64,000 nucleotides of DNA from Gemmata palustris (GTDB taxonomy: Bacteria; Planctomycetota; Planctomycetia; Gemmatales; Gemmataceae). Below, piece by piece: positions 7,746 through 16,234 of the stretch; position 1 is the stretch's first letter; every line of letters begins with the position of its first letter. The position numbers and the translations under genes are program-made. Below the pieces are notes generated by a model, which made no database searches, was not told the DNA's origin, and saw only the letters and a list, made by a program, of their open reading frames with translations. Location of the stretch: the NCBI RefSeq assembly GCF_017939745.1, contig NZ_JAGKQQ010000001.1, positions 5,084,001 to 5,148,000 of the forward strand, written 5' to 3'.

Positions 7746-8627
7746 TCACGTACCCATGATGTTGTAACCGCAGTCCACATAGAGGATCTGACCGGTCACG
7801 GCGCTGGCGAACGGGCTGCACAGGTAGAGGGTCGCGTTCGCGACCTCTTCCGGCTCGATCGGCCGGCGCAGCGGGGAGTGTTCGGCCGCGTGCGTGATGA
7901 GTTTGTCGAAGTCCGGGTTGATCGCCCGCGCCGCGCGACTCGCGTAGGGGCCGGCGGAGATCAGGTTCACGCGCACGTTCTTGTCGCCCACGAACCACGA
8001 GAGCTGCTTCGCGTCCATCTGGAGCGCGGCCTTGCACGTCCCCATGCCGCCGCCGTAGTGCGGGACCACCCGCTCCCCGGCAACGTAGGTCAGGCCCACC
8101 ACACTCCCACCGCCCGGACGGTTCGCCATGTGCGGGGCCGCCGCCCGAACCATGCTGACGAGCGAGTACGACGACACGCCCATCGCCTCGTGGTACGCCT
8201 TCCGGCTCGTCTCGATCAGCGACTTCTTGATTTCCGAACTGAACGCGATTGAGTGAATGAGAATGTCGATCCCGCCGAACTCGGCCGCGACCGCGTCCAC
8301 GGTGCCCTTGATCGAGTATTCCGGGAACTGGGCGTAGCGGCGGTTGGTGCGGACCTCTTCCGGCACGTCGGCCATCGTGTCGTAGCTCGCGTCGCACGGG
8401 AACAGCTTCGCCGGCTTGAACTCGCTCCCGTCCGGGAGCAGGCGCGATTCCCGGTCCATGTCGCGGGTGAGAACGCCCTCAACGATCCCCATCACGCGCG
8501 GGTGGCACGCGAGCACGACCGTGGCCCCGGCCGCCTGGAGCGTCTTCGCGATGTACCACGCGAAGCTGATGTTGTCGCCGACACCGGAAACGAGTGCGAC
8601 TTTGCCGGAGAGATCGATGGGAAGCAT
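7746..8627 (-). CDS. fabI: Enoyl-[acyl-carrier-protein] reductase (NADH), plant-type FabI
   Basis: 293 aa SDR enzyme that reduces enoyl-ACP in the last step of each type II fatty-acid elongation cycle. It has the ENR form of the Rossmann start, LSGKVALVSGVGDNISFAWYIAKTL, and the active site reads PHYGGGMGTCKAAL, a Tyr-x7-Lys spacing with the GGGM insert of plant and apicomplexan ENR; E. coli FabI has Tyr-x6-Lys. A long insert near residues 40-90 (DMDRESRLLPDGSEFKPAKL) also matches the plant-type group. The end IEPEEVANATLYLCSPFASAVTGQILYVDCGYNIMG is intact. Start set at MLPIDLSGK. It stands alone between unrelated genes. Confidence 0.95.
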   Translation of the reverse strand: MLPIDLSGKVALVSGVGDNISFAWYIAKTLQAAGATVVLACHPRVMGIVEGVLTRDMDRESRLLPDGSEFKPAKLFPCDASYDTMADVPEEVRTNRRYAQFPEYSIKGTVDAVAAEFGGIDILIHSIAFSSEIKKSLIETSRKAYHEAMGVSSYSLVSMVRAAAPHMANRPGGGSVVGLTYVAGERVVPHYGGGMGTCKAALQMDAKQLSWFVGDKNVRVNLISAGPYASRAARAINPDFDKLITHAAEHSPLRRPIEPEEVANATLYLCSPFASAVTGQILYVDCGYNIMGT

Positions 8628-8768
8628 GGGAACCTCGGAAAATGACACGGCACGCGGACCGTTCTTGTCCGCGTGCCGTTTTATTGATCCGGTTCCGCTA
8701 CGGCTTCCGCTCCCGACCTGACACGCTCGGGCGCCGAGCCCAAGTACAAGCCGCGCCGAAACGGTCGC

Positions 8769-9815
8769 TTATCGCCAGCGGAAGATGCGGAGCGCGAGCG
8801 CGAAACTGATGCCGCCCCACAAAGTGAGAACCAAGAGCGGGTACGGGAGCGCCTCCCAACCCGCGCCGTCGTTCATCACCGCGCGCAGGCCGTCGTTCAA
8901 CGCGGTGAGTGGGAGGGCCTGAACGAACGGTTGCATCCCTTCTGGAAACCGCGCCGCGGAGAAAAACACACCCGACAGTATGTACATCGGGAGCATGACC
9001 GCGTTCACCAGCCCCGCGACCGTTTCCATCGTGCGTGCGCGCGAACCGATGAGTAACCCCAGCCCGGCGAACCCGGCTCCCCCGATCGCGACGAGCGCGA
9101 GAAAAACGAGCGGGTTCCCGCGCACGCGGATGTCAAACACGAGATGTGTGATCCCGAGCAAAAGCCCGATATCGATGAACGTGAAGATGAGCCGACTCAA
9201 CATCATACTCAGCAGAAAATCGGACCGGCGCATCGGCGTCGCCTGGAAGCGCTTCAGGAGCTTCCGCACGCGCAAGTCGCCGACCGCGAAGCCCACACCG
9301 AACAGCCCACCCCCAAGCAAGTTCATGCCGAGCAAGCCCGGAATCAGGAAGTCGATGTAGCGCCCGCCCGGCTCGGCCACAACGGTTTCGGTCGGGAGCG
9401 CCTGATTCGGGTGCGCGGACCGCAACAGGGCACGGTCCGCGGCGTTGCGCGCGAGCACACTTTCGGAACGAGTCTCATTAAACAGGTACTCGTGCCCGGC
9501 CGCGGTTCCCGGGCGCGGAACGACGACCACGTCGGTTTTCGACGTGCGGAGCCGCTTGCGGCTGGTCGCGTCGTCGTTGAACGCGACTTTGAGGCCCGGA
9601 TCGGCCCCGAGCTTCTCGCGCAGCGCCTCGGCCGCGCCGGGGTTCTCCGGGTCGAACAGGATGTCCACATTCGAGGCGGGTACGGGCTTCTCGCTGAACG
9701 CCATCCCCAGTATGCACGCGAGGATCAGCGGGAACCCGTATACCCAGAAGAGCGCGGCCGGCTCGCGGTAGAACTCGCGGAACCGGGCCAGCGTCAGTTG
9801 CGAGAGTGGAGACAT
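8769..9815 (-). CDS. ABC-2 type exporter permease
   Basis: 348 aa. One N-terminal TM helix (ALFWVYGFPLILACILGMAF) precedes a ~130-residue extracytoplasmic domain, then five further hydrophobic segments including GLLGMNLLGGGLFGVGFAVGDLRVRKLLKRFQATPMRRSDFLLS, the ABC-2 signature of NatB/DrrB-like permeases. It is co-directional with and 3' of the ATPase gene at 9934-10878, its obvious partner. The ATG at MSPLSQ is chosen over a GTG six codons upstream. Substrate cannot be read from the sequence; drugs, lipids or peptides are typical for this group. Confidence 0.9.
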   Translation of the reverse strand: MSPLSQLTLARFREFYREPAALFWVYGFPLILACILGMAFSEKPVPASNVDILFDPENPGAAEALREKLGADPGLKVAFNDDATSRKRLRTSKTDVVVVPRPGTAAGHEYLFNETRSESVLARNAADRALLRSAHPNQALPTETVVAEPGGRYIDFLIPGLLGMNLLGGGLFGVGFAVGDLRVRKLLKRFQATPMRRSDFLLSMMLSRLIFTFIDIGLLLGITHLVFDIRVRGNPLVFLALVAIGGAGFAGLGLLIGSRARTMETVAGLVNAVMLPMYILSGVFFSAARFPEGMQPFVQALPLTALNDGLRAVMNDGAGWEALPYPLLVLTLWGGISFALALRIFRWR

Positions 9816-9850
9816 AATTCGGTCCCAAGTCACATGTCGTAAAGTCGTAA

Positions 9851-9882
9851 AGTCGAAGACTTGATGGATTCAGTCTTCGACT
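9851..9882. terminator. 11-bp perfect hairpin between ABC genes
   Basis: AGTCGAAGACT (9851-9861) and AGTCTTCGACT (9872-9882) form an 11-bp stem with a 10-nt loop, directly after the ATPase gene and before the permease. No U-tract is present on either strand, so it may attenuate read-through or protect the upstream mRNA rather than terminate fully. Confidence 0.5.
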
Positions 9883-9933
9883 TCGCGGCGTTCGACTTTC
9901 GGATATTACGGCTTATTGCAGGCGCGCGACGAG

Positions 9934-10878
9934 CTATTCGGCGTCGCGCAGGTGGCGCCCGGTGAGTGTCACGAACACGTCTTCGAGGGTCGCGGTGCGC
10001 GTGGTTAGCCCCGCGATCTTGACTCCCGCGGCGCGCACGAGGTCGAGTAGCGCCGGCAGCGCGCGGTGCGGCTCACCGGCTGTGAGCGTGATGCGATCGC
10101 CTTCTTCGCGCACCGAGTTCACGGTAGGAAGGGCGCTGAGTTCGGCGGACTGGGGGCGCGACGTGCTGGTCGGATCGATGTCGAGATCGATAACGTGCTC
10201 GCCGCCGACACGCGCGATCAGTTCCGCGGGCGTGCCGAGCGCGATCACCTTCCCGTGATCGATCACCGCGACGCGGTCGCACAACCGCTCGGCTTCGTCC
10301 ATGTAGTGCGTGGTGATAACGACCGTGCGCCCGCGGTCCTTCAGGGTGCGAATCACGTCCCAGAGCTGGCGCCGGGATTGCGGATCGAGGCCGGTCGTCG
10401 GCTCGTCGAGGAAGAGCAATTCCGGGTCGCCGACGAGCGCGGTCGCGACCGCGAGGCGCTGGCGCTGGCCGCCGGAGAGTTTGTCGACGTAGGCGTTGAC
10501 CTTTTCTTCGAGGCTGACGCGCCCGATGGCCTCATCCGGCGTGATGCCGATCGCGTAGAACGACCGGAACAGCGTGACCGTTTCGCGCACCGTGAGCTTG
10601 TCGGAGAGGCGCGTTTCCTGGAGCGAGATCCCGATCTTGTTGCGGATCTCGGTGTCGTTCGTGCCCCACTTCAGCCCGAGCACTTCCACCTCGCCCGCGG
10701 TCGGGTCGAGTAGCCCCTCGATGATTTCGAGGGTGGTGGTCTTCCCGGCCCCGTTGGGACCGAGGAGCCCGAAGCACTCGCCGACGTTCACCTCTAAATC
10801 GAGACCGCGCACGGCCTCGACCGGGGGTCGAGCGGGGTACGTCTTCACGAGACCGCGGACGCGAATGGCAGGGGTCAT
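9934..10878 (-). CDS. ABC transporter ATP-binding protein (export type)
   Basis: 314 aa NatA/CcmA-like ATPase. Walker A GPNGAGKTTT, Q-loop SLQE, ABC signature LSGGQRQRL, Walker B ELLFLDEPTTGLD and the switch region TTHYMDEAE are all intact, and the ~75-residue C-terminal extension typical of drug/lipid exporter ATPases is present. It lies upstream of the permease at 8769-9815 on the same strand and should energise it. Confidence 0.95.
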   Translation of the reverse strand: MTPAIRVRGLVKTYPARPPVEAVRGLDLEVNVGECFGLLGPNGAGKTTTLEIIEGLLDPTAGEVEVLGLKWGTNDTEIRNKIGISLQETRLSDKLTVRETVTLFRSFYAIGITPDEAIGRVSLEEKVNAYVDKLSGGQRQRLAVATALVGDPELLFLDEPTTGLDPQSRRQLWDVIRTLKDRGRTVVITTHYMDEAERLCDRVAVIDHGKVIALGTPAELIARVGGEHVIDLDIDPTSTSRPQSAELSALPTVNSVREEGDRITLTAGEPHRALPALLDLVRAAGVKIAGLTTRTATLEDVFVTLTGRHLRDAE

Positions 10879-10999
10879 ACGTTCAGTTTTAGGAAAACGG
10901 AAACGGAATGGTCACTGTTCCGGGCGCGAGAAATGTAACACTGGCGCCGAACCCATCCGGGCCGGCGACCGACACAGACACCGCAGCACACAATTTGGT

Positions 11000-11842
11000 T
11001 CACAGCAATCCGCGGCGCATTAGACACGCGCAATCCATCCCCCACGCGACGCCGATGTGAAGCGCGGCGCCGAGCCAGACCGACCGCGTCACGAGGCTCA
11101 TGAACCCGAGCACGACGCCCGCGATGATCGACGCGGTCGCTTCCGGCATGGGCTTACCAAAGTGAATGAGGACGTAGGGCACGACCGAGACGAACACCGC
11201 GTACATGCCGAACCGGTGCTTGGTACCGTGGATGATGAACCCGCGGAAGAAGAACTCCAGACTCACGAACTGTGCGGCGTAGGCGAGTTCCCATTTCCAC
11301 AGATCCTCCCGAACGTGCTCGGGCGACCAGAACCGCAGAAACGGGTACGTTTGTTGGAACCGCTCCTCGGCGGAGCACACCCACACGAGCGGAGCCATGA
11401 CCAGCACGAACAACACGTACAGCGGCCACGCATTCAGAACGCCGCGCACTTTCAGCCCGTAATCGGCCGGTCGTGCGCGGAACACGAGTCTCAGGACCAA
11501 CAGCGGAATGATTGCGTAGGTGAGCACCGAGACGCCCGCCCACCACAAGCGGCCCGCGAACTGGTCGCGGCCCCATTTGCAGAGCAGTATTTCGACCTCG
11601 GCGGCGGAATTCGGCCCGCCGAATGTAGACGCCACAAACCGGGCGGCCCCGAGTACCTGAGTCGGGTTCGCGGTATATTGCTGGAGTGTGAGACAAATCG
11701 CGGCAGTGAGCAGAACGGCGGGGGTCTTCCAGTCGAGCTTCCGACCCTCGTCGGAAAGTCGGTACGCGAGCGATTCCGCTTCGACCCGACGGAGCGGTTC
11801 GCCGAACCACGTTTGCCAAACGTGCAGCAACAGTTTGGTCAT
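11000..11842 (-). CDS. CPBP-family intramembrane protease-like protein
   Basis: 280 aa with about six membrane segments. The conserved glutamate/arginine motif of CPBP (Rce1/CAAX-like) proteases appears as SLEFFFRGF, motif 2 as VLIHFGKPMPEA and a third His as GAALHIGVAW. The canonical first motif is EExxxR; here the first Glu of the pair is Leu, so catalysis is likely but not certain. It stands alone on the minus strand after the ABC operon. Confidence 0.85.
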   Translation of the reverse strand: MTKLLLHVWQTWFGEPLRRVEAESLAYRLSDEGRKLDWKTPAVLLTAAICLTLQQYTANPTQVLGAARFVASTFGGPNSAAEVEILLCKWGRDQFAGRLWWAGVSVLTYAIIPLLVLRLVFRARPADYGLKVRGVLNAWPLYVLFVLVMAPLVWVCSAEERFQQTYPFLRFWSPEHVREDLWKWELAYAAQFVSLEFFFRGFIIHGTKHRFGMYAVFVSVVPYVLIHFGKPMPEATASIIAGVVLGFMSLVTRSVWLGAALHIGVAWGMDCACLMRRGLL

Positions 11843-11918
11843 CGGTCCGAATCACCGCGGAGAACGAACGAAAGCGTCTGCGAAAGTGTACCGGCTCGCT
11901 AATGGATGAGGAAGAGGA

Positions 11919-12593
11919 CTACTCCTTGCCGAGCACGAGATCCACGACCCAGCACCCGCGCACGTGCGGCCCCGGTCCGCGGCAGTGGTCGAGCACATCG
12001 GCGCTGTCGCACCCGGCGTCCTGGAGCGCGTCGGCCAGGATCGGCATCGCGTTGAAGTCGCGCCACTCGTACATATGCGAAGCGATTGCGACCGCGGTAG
12101 AAGTGCGCCACTCCGGGGTGAAGGCGACCGAGCGGAACGGGTTCCCGAAGATATCGCGAACCAGATGAGCGAGCGCCGCCGCTTCGCCTTTCCGGCCACC
12201 CGCTCCAACCGCGGCGAGCACTTCGGTGACGACACTTTTGGCATACTCATTTGGACGACACGCTTTGGCAGCAGCGTTAGCAGCGTGCAGTTCTGCCTCC
12301 AGTTTCACACTCCGATTGCGGCTGAATCGTGCATCGCAATACACAGTGACTCCGAAGGCTTCGCGGTATGCAACGGCGAGTTCGTCAGCTTTTACCACAC
12401 CGTCTGCGTAATCCTCAGTCGTTCGCAGCGCGTGTCGACTGGAGATGTCAACGAGCAGATCCAAGTGCCGACGGCAGCACGCGACGCCGAATAGGCGACT
12501 GCGGCGCTCGGGCAGTCGGTTTCGACTGGCGCCGCGTATGAATGTTAGCATTGCAGACGGCCCTTCGCACGCCAGCCATTCCGCTTCGGTCAT
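11919..12593 (-). CDS. Paralogous family protein of unknown function (Gemmata type)
   Basis: 224 aa soluble protein. It begins MTEAEWLACEGPSAMLTFIRG, then SRLFGVACCRRHLDLLVD, and ends with NPFRSVAFTPEWRTSTAVAIASHMYEWRDFNAMPILADALQDAGCDSADVLDHCRGPGPHVRGCWVVDLVLGKE-like blocks. This layout is one I recognise as a large paralog family in Gemmata-like genomes with no known role. It sits immediately left of the integrated element, so it was probably next to the DUF72 gene before integration. Confidence 0.8.
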   Translation of the reverse strand: MTEAEWLACEGPSAMLTFIRGASRNRLPERRSRLFGVACCRRHLDLLVDISSRHALRTTEDYADGVVKADELAVAYREAFGVTVYCDARFSRNRSVKLEAELHAANAAAKACRPNEYAKSVVTEVLAAVGAGGRKGEAAALAHLVRDIFGNPFRSVAFTPEWRTSTAVAIASHMYEWRDFNAMPILADALQDAGCDSADVLDHCRGPGPHVRGCWVVDLVLGKE

Positions 12594-12643
12594 CGGTCGC
12601 TCCCTGGAACCGCTCCCAGCATGACTGATCCGCGGCCACGAGT

Positions 12644-12688
12644 CTACTCGTCGAACAAGCTCGGTGGTTGCGGCGGGTCGATCACGCG
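12644..12688. other. Putative left attachment site
   Basis: The first ~40 bp (CTACTCGTCGAACAA, then a diverged stretch, then GGGTCGATCAC) match 27526-27565 with four substitutions. Both copies are the last codons of a leftward gene and encode a xVIDPPQPPxLFDE tail, here of the recombinase and there of the DUF72 gene. This is where one junction of the element with the chromosome is expected. The exact crossover cannot be fixed from sequence alone. Confidence 0.65.
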
Positions 12689-14425
12689 AACGGCGGGCGC
12701 GATTTCTTTCAGGATGATGCAGAGTCGTTCGGCGTTGGTGATGGCCTGAATCCCCTCTCGGTTGACAAGATTGGAAGTCATCCAGCCGGCTTCGTTCAGA
12801 TACAGCAATCCGCGGGCAAACAGAGATTGTTTGTTCTTGCCTTCTTGCTTGTACGTAAAGAAAACTTCCACGCGATCCAGGAGCGCGCGGAGCAGTTCCG
12901 ACACTACCGCGGGTTCGGCCCGTGTCACGGCTTCATCCAGCCTCGTGATGAGCGATATCAGGCGCTCAACGCGCTCGCCCGTGGGCGCGGTCGCAACGGC
13001 AGCGGCCTTCACCGTGGCCAGTTCGGAGCGGGCCTTGTCGCGATCGTCGGTGAGGGTCTTCAGCCGGTTTCGCACATCGACCATTGCCGCTTCCGGCAAG
13101 TCGTCTTCCATGCGTTCCACGAGCTTACCGATTCGTCGGTCCAAGTCGCTCACCCGGGCTTCCAGTTCGTCCGTTCGATCGGGCGATGTGGCTTCTCCCT
13201 CTTGGCGCTGGATCTCGGCCCGCAGCAGCGCCACGGACTCTGGCGCGGTGAACTTGTCGGCTAACTTCCGCACTATAGCCCGAAGCATCTGCGCATCATT
13301 AACCGTGTTGCGACCGCATCCCGAGGCGGTGCCGTGCGTGTGGTAGTTGGCGCACGTGTAAATCCTGTATTTGTGCGACTTCACCCGTTGCGTTTCGGAG
13401 ACCATCCGGCGACCGCACGCGGCACATATCAACAAGCCAGAAAGCACGAACGGCGCGGTCTTCCGCGGTGACTTGCGCTTCTGGTTCGCGGCGAGCCGCA
13501 CTTGAACCCTGTCGAACGTCTCACGGTCCACGAGCGCTGGGTAAGCGTTGGGAACGGTGATCCAATCCGCCTCGGCCTTTGGCTGTCCGGAGATGAGCTT
13601 TCGCCTCTTGGATTTTACCACCACCGATCCGGCGAACTCAGCGTAATGTGCCCGTCCGAAGATGGCGTCTCCAAGATAGAGAGGATTCCGCAGTACCTTC
13701 GAGATGGTCGCGGGCAACCATCGCTCTTTGCCCTTCGGTGAGTTAACGCCGCGCTCGTGGAGCTTCTCGACAAGCCCCCACATGCTGATATCTGTGGTGG
13801 CGTAAGTCGCGAACATCCACTTCAAATGTTCCGCCTCGGGCGGGTGCGGCACGAGTTTCCCGCTCGTCCGCTCTTTACGGCCCTGCGCGACAGGGTCCGG
13901 TCGGTTGACCGTGTACCCGAAAGGCGGCTTCCCACCCAACCAGTGCCCTTTTCGGGCGAAATCCTTCTTCCCACGGAGTGACGCTTGTGAAAGGTCGCGG
14001 CTGTACTTGTGCGCTCCGTATTCTTGCTTCATCGCGAACATCATGCGGTCGTTCGGTTCGTTGAAGTCAACCCAGCCGTCAGCTTGGTTGAACATCAAGG
14101 AAACGCCAACGTCCCGCAGTTCGTCCACGTAACGACTGGTCTTGACGGAATCGACCCGCCCAAAGCGCGCCTGCTCCCAGCACACAATAGCTTCGATCGG
14201 CTCACCGAGGCGGGCTTGTTCCTTGCAGAACGCAAGCATCTGCTGGAAGCCGGAGCGTGTCTTCGTTTTCAGCCCGGACACGCTCTGGTCTTCAAACTCG
14301 CGGACGATCACAACGTCTTCGCGGGCCGCGGCCTCGGTCGCCCACTGGCGCTGTTGGGCGATACTCTCGCCTACCTCACCAACGTCGTCGTTGCTCTTTC
14401 GGCCGTAGAACACTGCGCGGATCAT
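12644..14425 (-). CDS. Large serine recombinase (integrase)
   Basis: 593 aa. The N-terminal resolvase domain starts IRAVFYGRKSNDD and has the nucleophile region GESIAQQRQWA (an Ser after the family's E-S-I), VREFEDQSVSG and the VCWEQARFGR helix. The recombinase domain follows (KPPFGYTVN, TISKVLRNPLYLGDAIFGR), then a zinc ribbon LSGLLICAACGRRMV...YTCANYHTHGTASGC and a coiled coil (about residues 410-480). The last 11 residues, DPPQPPSLFDE, copy the end of the DUF72 protein at the other edge of the element, so the gene's 3' end overlaps the attachment site. ATG chosen; a GTG one codon upstream is possible. Confidence 0.95.
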   Translation of the reverse strand: MIRAVFYGRKSNDDVGEVGESIAQQRQWATEAAAREDVVIVREFEDQSVSGLKTKTRSGFQQMLAFCKEQARLGEPIEAIVCWEQARFGRVDSVKTSRYVDELRDVGVSLMFNQADGWVDFNEPNDRMMFAMKQEYGAHKYSRDLSQASLRGKKDFARKGHWLGGKPPFGYTVNRPDPVAQGRKERTSGKLVPHPPEAEHLKWMFATYATTDISMWGLVEKLHERGVNSPKGKERWLPATISKVLRNPLYLGDAIFGRAHYAEFAGSVVVKSKRRKLISGQPKAEADWITVPNAYPALVDRETFDRVQVRLAANQKRKSPRKTAPFVLSGLLICAACGRRMVSETQRVKSHKYRIYTCANYHTHGTASGCGRNTVNDAQMLRAIVRKLADKFTAPESVALLRAEIQRQEGEATSPDRTDELEARVSDLDRRIGKLVERMEDDLPEAAMVDVRNRLKTLTDDRDKARSELATVKAAAVATAPTGERVERLISLITRLDEAVTRAEPAVVSELLRALLDRVEVFFTYKQEGKNKQSLFARGLLYLNEAGWMTSNLVNREGIQAITNAERLCIILKEIAPAVRVIDPPQPPSLFDE

Positions 14426-14619
14426 CACTTGGCCCCTTTCAATCGGCGGATGCGGTCCGCCTCACGTTTGGCCGCGAGCCTCACCGCGTCCGTGCGGGAA
14501 TGGTTGATCCCCGTTTCGGCCGTGTGGTGTTCCGCGATGTAGTCCAGGTCGGCCAAAGTGTCGTCCCCCAACCGGAACTGCCGCGGGACCGTCGGCCCCT
14601 TCTTCTCGTCGTCTTTCAT
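14425..14619 (-). CDS. Ribbon-helix-helix (CopG/Arc-like) regulator
   Basis: 64 aa. After a charged start (MKDDEKKG), the strand PRQFRLGDDTLADLDYI and the two helices ending SRTDAVRLAAKREADRI match the CopG/Arc ribbon-helix-helix pattern. Its stop overlaps the recombinase start (TGATG), so the two are co-translated. It is the natural candidate to bind the GTAGCTAC palindromes in the divergent promoter region just upstream (14643-14720) and so to control integration genes. Confidence 0.78.
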   Translation of the reverse strand: MKDDEKKGPTVPRQFRLGDDTLADLDYIAEHHTAETGINHSRTDAVRLAAKREADRIRRLKGAK

Positions 14620-14642
14620 GTGTCGAACCTCCCGCCAGAATT

Positions 14643-14720
14643 GTAGCTACGACATCGCTACGTATCAAGCGAAGCAATCCGGCAATTTGTATTGACACTG
14701 TAGCTACAGAAATGTATCAT
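14643..14720 (+). promoter_or_regulatory. Sigma70-like promoter with palindromic operator
   Basis: TTGACA (14692-14697) and TATCAT (14715-14720) are spaced by 17 bp. The spacer contains a perfect 12-bp palindrome, CTGTAGCTACAG (14698-14709), and its core GTAGCTAC recurs at 14643-14650 closer to the leftward regulator/recombinase genes. This is the layout of a repressed divergent control region serving 14813 on the plus strand and the RHH/recombinase pair on the minus strand. Confidence 0.75.
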
Positions 14721-14812
14721 ACCAGTGTTGGGTGGGTGTCACCCAACGACGCGGCCGGCTGGTGCTGTAACACCAACCGGCCACTTCCCGAACCCTGACG
14801 AGAGGGACGAGC

Positions 14813-15157
14813 ATGAATCAGTTTACCGAGTTGTTGCCGGTGACCAAGAGCGAGAAGCACGGGGCGCTGGTGTGGGAACCGTCGACGGACAACGAGTTCT
14901 CGCCGGTCGCGGGCGTTCTCACCCTGACCAGCAAGCGGTGCCACTGCCAGTACACGATCCAGGAGTTCACGGCGGACCACGGGCGCGGGTTCATGCTGTT
15001 CAAGATGGGTGCCGGTTCGGACACGAGCGCCGAACGGTACGGCGTGTTCTGTGGGCGCGACGGGTCGAAGCTGTGTGAGTGCAAGGGGTTCATTTCAACC
15101 GGCCGCTGCAAGCACGCTGACGCGGTCGAACTTCTGATTACGAACGGGAAGCTGTAA
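14813..15157 (+). CDS. Small SWIM-type zinc-finger protein
   Basis: 114 aa. The C-terminal part reads CECKGFISTGRCKHADAVELLI, a CxCxn-CxH SWIM zinc-finger layout used for DNA or protein binding. The N-terminal ~70 residues carry paired cysteines (KRCHCQY) and no recognisable domain. It is the only gene behind the plus-strand promoter at 14692-14720 and has an upstream GAGGGACGAGC ribosome-binding stretch. Role in the element unknown; regulation or DNA processing is plausible. Confidence 0.75.
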   Translation: MNQFTELLPVTKSEKHGALVWEPSTDNEFSPVAGVLTLTSKRCHCQYTIQEFTADHGRGFMLFKMGAGSDTSAERYGVFCGRDGSKLCECKGFISTGRCKHADAVELLITNGKL

Positions 15158-15247
15158 GTGAAAACCCAGTAGCTCCGGCCAGTCCGGGGCTACATTCGTT
15201 AGACTCGCACTCAGCGGGCGAACTCGACCGGCAGAAACAGTCGGAAC

Positions 15248-16234
15248 TCAAGAACCTTCCATTGCCTTCTCGATTGCTTTGCTGGCAACACCCGTACCGA
15301 TCTTCGTAGCGACATCCAAAGCCCACTTCCCGGCGCTCTTGAGGTAAGACAATACCCCCTTTGCATCCCCCTTCTTCGCCGCGCTCTCTGCTTCTGCGAT
15401 GGCAGCTACGGACGCATCCTGTTCTGCGTTTTTCGACTCAGCAAGCATCGACCCGCGCAGCCGTTCTAACTCTTTCGCCAAATCCGCAAGGCTGCTCTCT
15501 CCGATGCTGTCCCGCAGGATCTGAATGAAGTTGATGTTCTCGGCTTTCGCGCCCGGACCCATTGCGCCTGCTTGACCGGCTTGGTAACTGTCTCGCATCT
15601 CTGCTGGCCCCTCAAATACAGTGCAATTTTGGTAAAGTTTGTGGCTCATTACAGACTCAATCTCAGCTTCGCTAACTCGTGAGACGGCAGCATCGTCTTT
15701 GTCAAGTTCCGGGTGCTGGTCGCGCAGTTCGAGAAGGAACTCAAGCATCCGGGATCGCACGCTTGTAAGTACAGCGTGCAGAGCGTTCTTGGAAGTACGC
15801 TTCACCGCATAATTGAGAATCATGTCCTCAACATGATCGCCGTATTTGCGAAGGTAAGAAACCTCTTGGATGTCCAAAACTCGTTCGCAATTGCCACCAG
15901 ACGCAAGGCTCTCGATTGAGGCGATTCCTTGATAAAATTTTGTAGTCGAGAAATACTCTCTCGTGTCCTCGGGCAATATACACACAGAAATGGAAACGTT
16001 GCGGAGATAGGATTGGAAATACCCTGCAAAATCTCCCCAGACTGTGCAAGGGACCACGCGATACTCTGGAAGTGGGAGTGTGTCGTCGTAGCCATCAAGT
16101 TCGGCATTCACCCACTGACGGAATTTCCGTCCTTTTAGTTGGAACGCCAAAACCTTCGTCTTCAGCAATACGTCCACAAGACTGTAGTTCTTCTGGTCCG
16201 CAATTTGATCGACCAAATCAGAAAAACGGCTCAT
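15248..16234 (-). CDS. AbiTii-domain abortive-infection-like protein
   Basis: 328 aa. Residues ~5-190 have the AbiTii pattern: SDLVDQIADQKNYSLVDVLLKTKVLAFQLKGRKFRQWVNAELDGYDDTLPLPEYR, meaning L-x-I then LLxKxKVLA, WxxxELxGY and the PEYR motif, with a later helical part containing ILNYAVKR and VLTSVRSRMLEFLLEL. Residues ~220-328 form a separate coiled region (GPGAKAENINFIQIL...LAKELERLRG) and an alanine-rich tail ending in a short hydrophobic helix. AbiTii proteins act against phage infection. Here the gene is moderate in GC and carried by a phage-like element, consistent with superinfection defence. Start at MSRFSDLV; an upstream in-frame M is less likely. Confidence 0.8.
   Translation of the reverse strand: MSRFSDLVDQIADQKNYSLVDVLLKTKVLAFQLKGRKFRQWVNAELDGYDDTLPLPEYRVVPCTVWGDFAGYFQSYLRNVSISVCILPEDTREYFSTTKFYQGIASIESLASGGNCERVLDIQEVSYLRKYGDHVEDMILNYAVKRTSKNALHAVLTSVRSRMLEFLLELRDQHPELDKDDAAVSRVSEAEIESVMSHKLYQNCTVFEGPAEMRDSYQAGQAGAMGPGAKAENINFIQILRDSIGESSLADLAKELERLRGSMLAESKNAEQDASVAAIAEAESAAKKGDAKGVLSYLKSAGKWALDVATKIGTGVASKAIEKAMEGS

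Noticed and set aside
12644-12688. A tRNA gene as integration target
   Set aside because: No cloverleaf or CCA end is visible at either junction; both junctions encode protein tails.
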